From Sphingorhabdus wooponensis (GTDB lineage Bacteria; Pseudomonadota; Alphaproteobacteria; Sphingomonadales; Sphingomonadaceae), in the NCBI RefSeq assembly GCF_003933235.1, contig NZ_RWJI01000001.1:1618001-1682000 (forward strand): a DNA stretch of 64,000 nucleotides, in the 5' to 3' direction. This document shows, piece after piece, positions 18,316-26,541 of the stretch (position 1 is the first letter of the stretch; the number at the start of each line of letters is the position of its first letter). The notes beneath the pieces were generated by a model that saw only the letters and a list, made by a program, of their open reading frames with translations, had not been told where the DNA came from and made no database searches. A program made the position numbers and the translations under genes.

Positions 18316-19905
18316 ATGTTTGATGGCAAAGAAACCCGGCTCGTCGGACAGGGCTGGGACATAGATGTGTCGTTGCCCGATGCCATGACCAAGTCGATGC
18401 GTCACAAATCAACAAGCCCTGCGCTTAGCGCCAGCTGGCTGTACCGTTTGGCCGAACTTGATTATGTGCCGGATCTCGGCGAAGATATCGGATCGGTTCG
18501 TTGGTTCCGTGGGCTTGCCACTTTAATCGCATTAAGCGCGGCTGCACTAGCACTTATACCTGATTATGGGCCGATTTATGGCGTACAGCCTTCAATACTC
18601 ACCGAGGCGGAGTTTGAAGAAGCGCGCGCGCAAATGATTATGCCCATCGGTTATGGCAGCGACAGTGGAAAGCGCATGGCAGCCACCGACGCCGTTGTCG
18701 CGCTAGCCGATAGCCCGGAACGGCCGCGCATTGAACTCACAGCATCTTTGGGACGCGGCGATAGCTTTGCCCGTGTGCTCCAACGTTCGGGCGTCAGCGG
18801 CATTGAGGCAGCCAATATCGTGAATATGGTATCGGGCGTAACTGCTTTGTCAGACATCGAACCGGGCACTCCCGTAGACATTGTCCTAGGGACGCGACCG
18901 TCCAAAAATCAACCGAGGCCACTTGAATCTGTGGCTTTTCGCGCACGCTTCGACCTCAATCTTGAAATCAATCGTGAGGTCGGAAGTTTAAGATTGAGCA
19001 AAAAGCCCATAAACGTTGACAATACACCGCTGCGTATTCGCGGGACTGTTGGGAGTGCAGGTATTAGCCGTTCGGCACGGGCCGCGGGCGCGCCAGCACA
19101 GGCTGTTCAGGATTATCTGAAAGTCATCTCCGGACGCACATCCTTATCCAGCATCCGGCCGACAGACCAATTTGACATCATCATTGATTACAAGCGCGCT
19201 GAAACCGGTGAAGTTAAAGTCGGCGACTTGCTATACGCAGGGCTGGATCGCGGAGGAAAATCGAATATCCAGATGCTCAAATGGACACAGGGCGGCAACA
19301 CCCAATGGTTTGAAGCATCGGGCATCGGTGAATCAAAAGGCGCGCTCAGCCGTCCCGTCAATGGTCCTGTAACCTCTGGTTTTGGGCCCAGACGGCACCC
19401 GATTTTGGGTTATATGCGGATGCATGCTGGCCTTGATTTCAAGGCAGGCTATGGCCAGCCCATTTTTGCGGTAACCGACGGCGTGGTTTCTTTTGCTGGA
19501 CGCAATGGCGGCTATGGAAATTTTGTGCGTCTCAACCACAGTGGCGGTCTTGCCAGTGGCTATGGTCATATGAGCCGCATAGCCGCGCGTCCCGGCAGCA
19601 GAGTCCGGCGCGGGCAAGTTATTGGTTATGTCGGCTCCACGGGCCTTTCGACAGGGCCACATTTGCATTATGAACTTTATCGCAACGGACGCGCAGTCAA
19701 TCCAATGTCCGTGAAATTCACCCAGCGCGCACAATTGTCCGGGAGCGATCTCTCCCGTTTCAAGAGTAAGCTGCAAAGCCTGAAGTCCGTTGCGCCAGGC
19801 GCGGCGCTTACGCCATTGCAAACAGCCGCTAAAAAAGACGAAGCGCCAAAGCGGGAAATTGACCGGCTGACACGTCGCGAGAGCCAGACATCCTCCGGCG
19901 GATAA
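18316..19905 (+). CDS. M23-family metallopeptidase, membrane-anchored
   Basis: About 529 residues. An N-terminal stretch of some 70 residues without a signal peptide is followed by one membrane helix (ATLIALSAAALALI), then a periplasmic region and a LytM/M23 domain. The zinc motifs are intact: R-H-P-x-x-G with MHAGLDF (H-x3-D), and PHLHYELY (H-x-H). It therefore probably cleaves peptidoglycan cross-links. The frame opens at a GTG at 18262; I take the ATG at 18316, with GGAA upstream, but 18286 is also possible. The C-terminus is basic and Ser/Thr-rich. It precedes hemB by 39 bp. Confidence 0.85.
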   Translation: MFDGKETRLVGQGWDIDVSLPDAMTKSMRHKSTSPALSASWLYRLAELDYVPDLGEDIGSVRWFRGLATLIALSAAALALIPDYGPIYGVQPSILTEAEFEEARAQMIMPIGYGSDSGKRMAATDAVVALADSPERPRIELTASLGRGDSFARVLQRSGVSGIEAANIVNMVSGVTALSDIEPGTPVDIVLGTRPSKNQPRPLESVAFRARFDLNLEINREVGSLRLSKKPINVDNTPLRIRGTVGSAGISRSARAAGAPAQAVQDYLKVISGRTSLSSIRPTDQFDIIIDYKRAETGEVKVGDLLYAGLDRGGKSNIQMLKWTQGGNTQWFEASGIGESKGALSRPVNGPVTSGFGPRRHPILGYMRMHAGLDFKAGYGQPIFAVTDGVVSFAGRNGGYGNFVRLNHSGGLASGYGHMSRIAARPGSRVRRGQVIGYVGSTGLSTGPHLHYELYRNGRAVNPMSVKFTQRAQLSGSDLSRFKSKLQSLKSVAPGAALTPLQTAAKKDEAPKREIDRLTRRESQTSSGG

Positions 19906-19944
19906 GGCGTTGAGGAAAGAATGTATCGCGGCTAAGTGTTTTGG

Positions 19945-20946
19945 ATGAGCGATATATCTTCTTTCCCAAATAGCCGCCTACGCCGCACCCGAGTTACCGG
20001 GTGGAGCCGCGCGATGGTGCGCGAAAATATGCTTTCGCCCGCCGACCTCATTTGGCCCTTATTCGTAACAGAAGGCGAAGGTGTTGAGGAACCGATTGCA
20101 ACGCTCCCCGGCGTCTCGCGCTGGTCCGTTGACCAGATTGTCTTGCGCGCAGCCGAAGCCATAGAATTGGGTATACCCTGTATAGCTTTATTCCCGAACA
20201 CACAGGCCGATCGCCGCACCGAAGATGGCGCAGAAGCGTTCAACCCCGATAACCTGATGTGCCGCGCCATCCGCGCTATCAAGCAAGCACATGGAGACAA
20301 GATCGGCGTTTTGACTGATGTCGCGCTCGACCCTTACACCACCCATGGGCAAGACGGGCTAATCGATGAGGATGGTTATGTCGTCAATGATGACACCGTC
20401 GCTGTACTCGTTGACCAAGCGATCAACCAAGCCAATGCGGGCGCGGATATCATCGCGCCAAGCGATATGATGGATGGCCGCGTTGGTGCTATTCGCAAAG
20501 CATTGGAAATGAACGAGCATCATAATGTCCAAATCATGTCCTATGCCGCCAAATATGCGAGTGCCTTTTACGGGCCGTTCCGTGATGCGGTTGGCTCTCG
20601 TGGCCTGCTAAAAGGTAACAAGAAATGTTACCAGATGGACCCGGCCAACACCGACGAAGCGATGCGCGAAGTGGCCATGGACATTGCCGAAGGCGCAGAC
20701 AGCGTCATGGTAAAGCCAGGTCTGCCCTATCTCGATATTGTCCGCCGGGTGCGTGAGCGCTTTGACATACCTGTGTTCGCCTATCAGGTATCGGGCGAAT
20801 ATGCCATGATTGAGGCGGCAGCCGCTGTCGGCGCTGGTGACCGTGATGCACTTGTGCTGGAAACGCTCATGGCCTTCAAACGCGCGGGATGCTCGGGAAT
20901 ATTGACCTATCATGCTGCGGTAGCGGCGCGTTTGCTTAGGGCGTAA
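19945..20946 (+). CDS. hemB: Delta-aminolevulinic acid dehydratase (porphobilinogen synthase)
   Basis: Condenses two 5-aminolevulinates to porphobilinogen in tetrapyrrole synthesis. The 333-residue protein shows DVALDPYTTHGQDG, MMDGRVGAIRKAL, SYAAKYASAFYGPFRDA (first active-site Lys) and MVKPGLPYLDI (Schiff-base Lys). The position where zinc-type enzymes have a Cys-rich triad holds DPYTTHGQDG, so it is the metal-cysteine-free type usual in alphaproteobacteria. A GTG at 19936 would add three residues; the ATG at 19945 fits the usual N-terminus better. A gamma-CA-like gene follows closely. Confidence 0.96.
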   Translation: MSDISSFPNSRLRRTRVTGWSRAMVRENMLSPADLIWPLFVTEGEGVEEPIATLPGVSRWSVDQIVLRAAEAIELGIPCIALFPNTQADRRTEDGAEAFNPDNLMCRAIRAIKQAHGDKIGVLTDVALDPYTTHGQDGLIDEDGYVVNDDTVAVLVDQAINQANAGADIIAPSDMMDGRVGAIRKALEMNEHHNVQIMSYAAKYASAFYGPFRDAVGSRGLLKGNKKCYQMDPANTDEAMREVAMDIAEGADSVMVKPGLPYLDIVRRVRERFDIPVFAYQVSGEYAMIEAAAAVGAGDRDALVLETLMAFKRAGCSGILTYHAAVAARLLRA

Positions 20947-20983
20947 TCCGTCCACCTCCGCATATTCATCTATGGAAACGCCA

Positions 20984-21541
20984 ATGACACACATGCGCCA
21001 CGACATCAGCATTATTACGTTGAACGGCAAAACACCGACAATCCACGAAACCGCCTTTATTGCGCCGGGTTGCCGGATCATTGGAGATGTCACCATCGGT
21101 GCAGAAGCAAGCATCTGGTACAATTGCGTCATACGGGCAGAGGTAAACCGCGTTGTCATTGGCGCGCGGTCGAACATTCAGGACGGCAGCATAATTCATT
21201 GCGATGGCCCTATGCCCGGTGTTGAGGACGGATTTCCAACCATCATTGGCGACGATGTGCTGGTTGGGCATAATGTCATGCTGCACGGTTGCATTTTACA
21301 TGACCGCGCCTTTGTTGGCTTGTCCTCCACTGTGATGAATGGCGCAGTGATCGAAAGCGACGCCATGCTCGCCGCCGGCGCAATGCTGACCCAAGGCAAA
21401 CGGATAGAGACGCGGCAATTATGGGCAGGTTCGCCGGCCCGCTTTGTTCGTGACCTTGACGATGCTGCGGTCATGGGGATGCGGCTTGGCGTTGCGCATT
21501 ATGTCCACAATGCCAAGGCACATGCCGCCGCTGTAACTTAG
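20984..21541 (+). CDS. Gamma-carbonic-anhydrase-like hexapeptide protein
   Basis: Left-handed beta-helix protein of 185 residues with repeating hexapeptide turns. The zinc-ligand region of gamma carbonic anhydrases is visible: IQDGSIIHCD, then GDDVLVGHNVMLHGC, supplying three histidines. Some members are true anhydrases and others, such as YrdA/PaaY, act on CoA thioesters; this cannot be settled here. An upstream ATG at 20972 is in frame; GGAAA before 20984 supports the shorter form. It converges with the siderophore receptor, 2 bp apart. Confidence 0.85.
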   Translation: MTHMRHDISIITLNGKTPTIHETAFIAPGCRIIGDVTIGAEASIWYNCVIRAEVNRVVIGARSNIQDGSIIHCDGPMPGVEDGFPTIIGDDVLVGHNVMLHGCILHDRAFVGLSSTVMNGAVIESDAMLAAGAMLTQGKRIETRQLWAGSPARFVRDLDDAAVMGMRLGVAHYVHNAKAHAAAVT

Positions 21542-21543
21542 GC

Positions 21544-23631
21544 TTAAAACTTCGCCCTTATAGTAAAGCGGCCGTTCACGGGTGCGCCAGTTGATATATT
21601 GTTATTGTTATGGGCATCCGAAAAATAGTCGGCGTTGAAAAGGTTTTCGACGTTTAACTGCAATTGCAACGCATCACTCAGATCATAATAAAATGCCGCA
21701 TCGACACGCGTAAATGCAGGTAATTTTGTGGTATTTGCAGTGGTCCGGATTGCCGCTAACTGGCTAGATTGGTGAATGATGCCAAGGCCAGCTGCAAATT
21801 GATCGTTAAAGTCATAACGGTTCCACAGGCTCGCTTGATGTTTGGGAACCTGCCCCAAACGCACGCTGTCATTGCCAGCCAGGGCTGCGTCTTGATAACT
21901 GTAGCCGCCATGCACTTGCCATGCCGATGTAATGTTGCCCGTGGCAGCCAACTCAACGCCTTGCGTGCGCGTCGTTCCGATATTGATGCTGGCGACCGGA
22001 TTGCTTGGATCAGGCGTTGTCGCATTGCTGCGTTCCAATTGGAACACGGCAAGCGTCAGGTTGAGATTAGGTTGCACATCCCATTTGGCGCCAAGTTCGT
22101 AATTGGTGAACTTTTCCGGTGCGAGATTTTGCTGCGTCACCGTCAGCGCCAAGAACTGATCGCCGGAGCGGGGCAGGAACGACTGGCTGTAGCTGCCATA
22201 TAAAGAGATATTTTCCTGTGGCTTGAAAATCAGGCCAAGGCGAGGGCTGACCTTTTCGTCCTTTCGGGCGAAGGGCCGGTCAACCGCTGGAAATAGGTCA
22301 CTGCCTTCAATGTCGAAGTTATCATATCGCAAGCCCGCTACCACGTCGATATGGTCGCCAAAGCTAATCTGATCTTGAACATAAGCCGAGAAGAATTTTA
22401 CGTCGGACACAGTATCGCGCGATATTGTGTCATAACTTACGGTCGGGAATATCGGATTAGCCAAGCTGAGCGTTGGCATGGAGAGCAGGCCATTGAAACG
22501 CCGGTTGGCCGATTTTTGATCACCATATTCCGTACCGACCAGGATTTTATGTGTCAGCGCACCTGTTTCGACATCCCATACCAAATTGGCTTGGGCGATG
22601 AAGTTTTCACGTTGGGTCGGATCGCTGTAAGCGGCCAAAGCAACGGTGCCACTTTGCGCGGTCGCTGCGCCATTGGGATAGACGTTAAGGTAAATTTTGT
22701 CATAGTCGCCGTATAATATCGTTCCGCTAAAGCTCAAATTTGAAGCCAAAGCCCCATCAAGCCGAAGCTTGGCTATTTGCGCTTCCAACCGTGTGCGATT
22801 ATCGTCCGGAATTCCGAAAAACTGATCACGATAGCCCGAAATGGGGCGATTAGCTTGTCCCGCTCCGGTCGCGATAGACGGAACACCGCGGTCCGTCGTG
22901 CGATCGTCATTCACATATTCGTATGAGAGGCCGAGCTTCCATGCATCGTTAAGCCTAAAAGCGACATAGGGGTTCCAAGCATAACGCTCTCCGCCGACAA
23001 AATCACGATGGCTGTCAAAATTCTCGTATATCGCATTGATGCGCACGGCAGCTGCATCGCTTAGGGGCACGTTGATATCCGCCGATATATCATGAGCACC
23101 TAAGCTGTTGATGCTCGATTGACCTACATAAACAAAATCATCGCTTAACGGGGATTTCTGCACGCGATTGATAATGCCGCCGCCACCGCCACGACCGAAG
23201 ATCAGGGCATAAGGCCCTTTCAGAATTTCGACCCGCTCAATGTTATACAGCCCGCGATAATATTGGACGTCGTCGCGCACCCCATCCAAGAAAAAGTCAG
23301 CGGTGGTGTTTTGGCCGCGCAACGTAATCTGGTCGCGGTTACCTTCGCCTTGGCCCACAGTCGTTCCGGGAACATAGCGTAAAATGTCTGCAAGAGAATG
23401 ATGGGCCTGATCATCCAGCTGGTCGCGCGTGACCACGTTGATTGTCTGGGGAATATCGATAAGCGGCGTGTCGGTTTTGGTCGCGGTCACTGAATTGGTC
23501 GCAAGATATCCCTCGCTCAACCCTGTCACAATGATCATCCGGCTGTCGTCATACGCTTCTTCGGCAAAGACAGGTTGCGTCAATGCAGAAGCTGACAACA
23601 AAGCGATAAGGGACGCAGACAGGCGGGGCAT
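21544..23631 (-). CDS. TonB-dependent siderophore receptor
   Basis: 695-residue outer-membrane receptor for ferric siderophores. A signal peptide (1-23, ending VFA) precedes the plug domain (SATKTDTPLIDIPQTINVV, RGQNTTADFFLDGVRDD) and a 22-strand barrel ending in an aromatic residue (AKF). The DIPQTINVV-x-RDQL form is typical of the FhuA/FpvA-like siderophore class. No separate STN signalling domain is seen. The promoter region carries Fur-like boxes, consistent with iron repression. No siderophore biosynthesis or ABC genes lie next to it, so it may take up xenosiderophores. Confidence 0.93.
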   Translation of the reverse strand: MPRLSASLIALLSASALTQPVFAEEAYDDSRMIIVTGLSEGYLATNSVTATKTDTPLIDIPQTINVVTRDQLDDQAHHSLADILRYVPGTTVGQGEGNRDQITLRGQNTTADFFLDGVRDDVQYYRGLYNIERVEILKGPYALIFGRGGGGGIINRVQKSPLSDDFVYVGQSSINSLGAHDISADINVPLSDAAAVRINAIYENFDSHRDFVGGERYAWNPYVAFRLNDAWKLGLSYEYVNDDRTTDRGVPSIATGAGQANRPISGYRDQFFGIPDDNRTRLEAQIAKLRLDGALASNLSFSGTILYGDYDKIYLNVYPNGAATAQSGTVALAAYSDPTQRENFIAQANLVWDVETGALTHKILVGTEYGDQKSANRRFNGLLSMPTLSLANPIFPTVSYDTISRDTVSDVKFFSAYVQDQISFGDHIDVVAGLRYDNFDIEGSDLFPAVDRPFARKDEKVSPRLGLIFKPQENISLYGSYSQSFLPRSGDQFLALTVTQQNLAPEKFTNYELGAKWDVQPNLNLTLAVFQLERSNATTPDPSNPVASINIGTTRTQGVELAATGNITSAWQVHGGYSYQDAALAGNDSVRLGQVPKHQASLWNRYDFNDQFAAGLGIIHQSSQLAAIRTTANTTKLPAFTRVDAAFYYDLSDALQLQLNVENLFNADYFSDAHNNNNISTGAPVNGRFTIRAKF

Positions 23632-23649
23632 AGTGAACCTTTTTATTTA

Positions 23650-23701
23650 TTGCGAATGACTCGCAATTCATATTTGCCGCACTATTGAGAATCGTTATCA
23701 T
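23650..23701. promoter_or_regulatory. Two Fur-like operators
   Basis: TTGCGA-N5-TCGCAA (23650-23666) is an exact inverted repeat, and TTGAGAATCGTTATCAT (23685-23701) resembles the classical Fur box. Both lie 19-70 bp upstream of the receptor ATG, in the 161-bp region shared with the divergent arsC-like gene. Confidence 0.65.
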
Positions 23702-23792
23702 ATGCAATTGAAAATTGTAAAAATCATTGGATTGCTTTTGCATCTGGGCGATTGTTTGCACTATCAAGACTGAACTGAAGGAGCTTTTGACC

Positions 23793-24140
23793 ATGCAAGC
23801 AACGATTTGGCACAATCCAGACTGCGGAACCTCCCGCAAAACGCTCGCCATTCTTCAGGAAACGCCGGGCGTGACGGTCGAGGTCATCGAATATCGCAAG
23901 CAGCCTTTTTCGCGGCCAAAGTTAGAACAGCTATTCCATGATGCCGGTCTAACCCCGCGCGAAGCGTTACGAACGCGCGGATCTCCAGCCGAAGAATTGG
24001 GCCTTTTGGAAGGCGCTCCGGCAGACCGGATCTTGGATTTTATGGTCGAGCATCCGATTTTGGTAGAACGCCCATTTGTCGAAACCGATAAAGGCGTCAG
24101 GCTATGTCGGCCTCAGGAAAAGGTCCGCGAAATTCTGTAA
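23793..24140 (+). CDS. arsC: ArsC-family arsenate reductase (glutaredoxin-linked type)
   Basis: 115-residue thioredoxin-fold reductase. HNPDCGTSRKTL holds the catalytic Cys11, and RTRGSPAEELGL plus HPILVERPFVET match the oxyanion-binding Arg regions of the ArsC/YffB family. The ATG at 23793 has GAAGGAG at 23777-23783; a longer upstream extension is not supported. No arsR, arsB or acr3 is near, so it may be a general ArsC-like thiol protein rather than part of a resistance operon. Confidence 0.85.
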   Translation: MQATIWHNPDCGTSRKTLAILQETPGVTVEVIEYRKQPFSRPKLEQLFHDAGLTPREALRTRGSPAEELGLLEGAPADRILDFMVEHPILVERPFVETDKGVRLCRPQEKVREIL

Positions 24141-24167
24141 GCCACTCTAGGACGCCCGCCGGACGCC

Positions 24168-25895
24168 TTACGCCGCGATGGCGTAAGGTTGAATTTCACC
24201 CGACAGATACAGGTTGCGCGCCTTAGCACGGCTCATCTTGCCCGAGCTGGTTCGTGGCAAAGTGCGCGGGGGAACGAGTTCGACAACGCAGTTCATCCCC
24301 GTAACGGAACGCACCTTGTCACGGATCTGTTCACGCAGCTTGGCCCGCTCCACCTCGTCTGTTGTGCGGCATTGCACGAGCACCGCAGGCGTTTCTTCAC
24401 CGCCCGGCGTCGTAACGGCAAAAGCTGCAATATCGCCTGCCTTAAAGCCCGGCAATTGTTCCACAGCCCATTCAATGTCTTGCGGCCAATGATTTTTGCC
24501 ATTGATGATGATCATGTCCTTGGCGCGGCCAACGATATAAATATAGCCATTTGACAGATAGCCCATGTCGCCAGTGTCGAGCCAACCATCGACCAAGCAC
24601 GCATCGGTAGATTCCTTGTCGCGGAAATATTCCTTCATCAAGGACGGGCCAGTGCACCACACTTTGCCAATTGTCTTGTCTGCAACGGCTACATTATTTT
24701 CATCGCGGATCTCGATGGTCATGTCTTTGACGGCACGCCCACAATTGACGATTGCGCGATAACGGACTGGGCGGTCAGGCGCGCCAGGGTGCCCTGTAAG
24801 CTCCGTCTCTTCCACCAACTCAACCTGAATACCTTCGCCCGGAGGCATGATGGATACCGCAAGCGTGGTTTCGGCAAGGCCGTAGCTTGGCAAAAATGCA
24901 GATGCCTTAAAACCGGCATCGCCAAATGCGTCCACAAATGCCTGCATAACGTCAGGCCGGATCATATCCGCACCATTGCCTGCAAGCCGCCATTTGGACA
25001 GGTCAAAACGATCATTCACATGACTCTGGCTGGAAATGCGCCGCGCGCAAATGTCATAGCCAAATGTCGGCGAGTAACTGATAACCGTTCCATCGGCGGC
25101 GCTGATCACGTCCAGCCATGCCAGAGGGCGACGCGCAAAGTCCTCCGTCTTCATATAATCAGTCGACACCTGGTTCGCCACCGGCGACAGGAAGCAACCC
25201 ACAAGTCCCATGTCATGATACCATGGCAACCACGATACGCAGCGGTCATTTTCGGTCACTTCCATGCCATGCGAGTGCGCTGACAGATTGTTTAGCAATG
25301 CCTTGTGCGTAACGGCTACACCATGCGGAAAACGGGTCGATCCGCTCGAATATTGCAGATAACAAACTTCGTCCGTGCCTGCAGTCGGCAGTTCGGTTTC
25401 CAAAGCGGTCTTGTCGCTAAAGCTTTCCCAATCCAAGCCTTCGACACCACAGGCGCGCGCCGCATCATTGGCCATGTCAGCCAGTTCGGCGGGGAAAAAC
25501 AATATTTTGGGATCGCAACTTTTCAACTGCACCGACAATTGATCGACATAGCTTTCTTTACCGCCGAACGAGGTCGGTAGCGGTAGCGGGACGGGCCATG
25601 CCCCCGCATAGACACATCCGAAAAACAACGCAGCAAAATCTGGTCCTGTTTCAGCGACCAAGGCAACACGGTCATCCTTACAGACACCATGGCTAATCAA
25701 CCTATAGGCCATTTGCAGGGCATCTTTGCGTAATTCGCTATAAGGATAAGGCCGCGCCAACTGGCCACGCATGTCGTGGAAGTTTAATCCACGCTGCCCC
25801 AAGGCCGCATAATCGAGCGCCTCACCAAGCGTTGCAAAGTCCGAGAAACGGCGTTGCAAACTGTCCTGCGTTGGTGTGGATTTGAGTGCGCTCAT
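24168..25895 (-). CDS. Fatty acyl-AMP ligase (FAAL-type adenylating enzyme)
   Basis: 575-residue ANL-superfamily enzyme that activates fatty acids as acyl adenylates. The A3 motif YLQYSSGSTRFPHGV, the WLPWYHDMGLVG segment, PSYGLAE, and GWLDTGDMGYLSNGYIYIVGRAKDMI are all diagnostic of the FAAL branch, which passes acyl groups to carrier proteins rather than CoA. C-terminal Lys in SGKMSRAKARN completes the set. The ATG at 25907 is possible, but GGGAA before 25895 favours the shorter form. No acyl carrier protein or polyketide synthase is adjacent. A role in sphingolipid acyl supply, as for Caulobacter acps, is a possibility only. A 9-bp stem hairpin overlaps the stop codon (24166-24188). Confidence 0.9.
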   Translation of the reverse strand: MSALKSTPTQDSLQRRFSDFATLGEALDYAALGQRGLNFHDMRGQLARPYPYSELRKDALQMAYRLISHGVCKDDRVALVAETGPDFAALFFGCVYAGAWPVPLPLPTSFGGKESYVDQLSVQLKSCDPKILFFPAELADMANDAARACGVEGLDWESFSDKTALETELPTAGTDEVCYLQYSSGSTRFPHGVAVTHKALLNNLSAHSHGMEVTENDRCVSWLPWYHDMGLVGCFLSPVANQVSTDYMKTEDFARRPLAWLDVISAADGTVISYSPTFGYDICARRISSQSHVNDRFDLSKWRLAGNGADMIRPDVMQAFVDAFGDAGFKASAFLPSYGLAETTLAVSIMPPGEGIQVELVEETELTGHPGAPDRPVRYRAIVNCGRAVKDMTIEIRDENNVAVADKTIGKVWCTGPSLMKEYFRDKESTDACLVDGWLDTGDMGYLSNGYIYIVGRAKDMIIINGKNHWPQDIEWAVEQLPGFKAGDIAAFAVTTPGGEETPAVLVQCRTTDEVERAKLREQIRDKVRSVTGMNCVVELVPPRTLPRTSSGKMSRAKARNLYLSGEIQPYAIAA

Positions 25896-26005
25896 AATAA
25901 TTCCCATATTGTGATTGGGCGGCCGCCCGTTTCACTTTTATTCACTATAGCCTTTAGCCGAGGATAGCAGTTCAAATTTCGGCCCGACTGTGGCAAGAAT
26001 AGGGC

Positions 26006-26539
26006 GTGAACCAACCCCGTCCCGTCAAAAAGCCCGCTCCACCGTTGAATGCGGACAGCTTGCGTCAATTGGCGCTGCATTATGTCGGCAAATATGCAAC
26101 CACACAGGCGAAATTGGCTGGCTATTTAACGCGTAAAATACGCGAACGGGGTTGGGAAGATGCTCGCTCCGCCGACATTGCCGGATTGACCGAAAAATTC
26201 ACGTCATTGGGCTTTATCAACGATGCCCAATTTGCCGAAGCACGCAGCCGTTCCTTTGTTCGCCGTGGCTTTGGTGGGCGACGGCTGAATGAAGATTTGC
26301 GCGCCAGCGGCATTGGTGACGCCGATGCCGTCAATGCCAAAGCACATATGGAAGAGAGCATTTTTACCGCTGCCGAAAACTTCGCTAGACGAAAGCGCAT
26401 TGGTCCCTTCGCGCAAGAAGCGGCATCGCCCGAGAAAAGGGTTAAGCAGATGAATGCTTTCCTGCGCGCGGGGCATAATTTTGAATTGGCCAAACGCTTT
26501 GTTTATGCCGAACCCGGCGATGAGATCAACGACGGCTAA
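26006..26539 (+). CDS. recX: Regulatory protein RecX
   Basis: 177-residue modulator of RecA filaments. Three-helix RecX repeats are visible: LALHYVGKYATTQAKLAGYLTRKIRERG, then the GFINDAQFAEARSRSFVRRGFGGRRL block that is the most conserved part of the family. The start is a GTG at 26006 with AATAGGG before it. recA is not adjacent. Only a single GTTC half site is seen upstream, not a full LexA box. It converges with rsh, 2 bp apart. Confidence 0.9.
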   Translation: MNQPRPVKKPAPPLNADSLRQLALHYVGKYATTQAKLAGYLTRKIRERGWEDARSADIAGLTEKFTSLGFINDAQFAEARSRSFVRRGFGGRRLNEDLRASGIGDADAVNAKAHMEESIFTAAENFARRKRIGPFAQEAASPEKRVKQMNAFLRAGHNFELAKRFVYAEPGDEINDG

Positions 26540-26541
26540 AC

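Noticed and set aside
24166-24188. Nine-bp stem hairpin at the arsC/FAAL convergence
   Set aside because: It overlaps the FAAL stop codon and has no T-run; could be a weak terminator but not listed as one.
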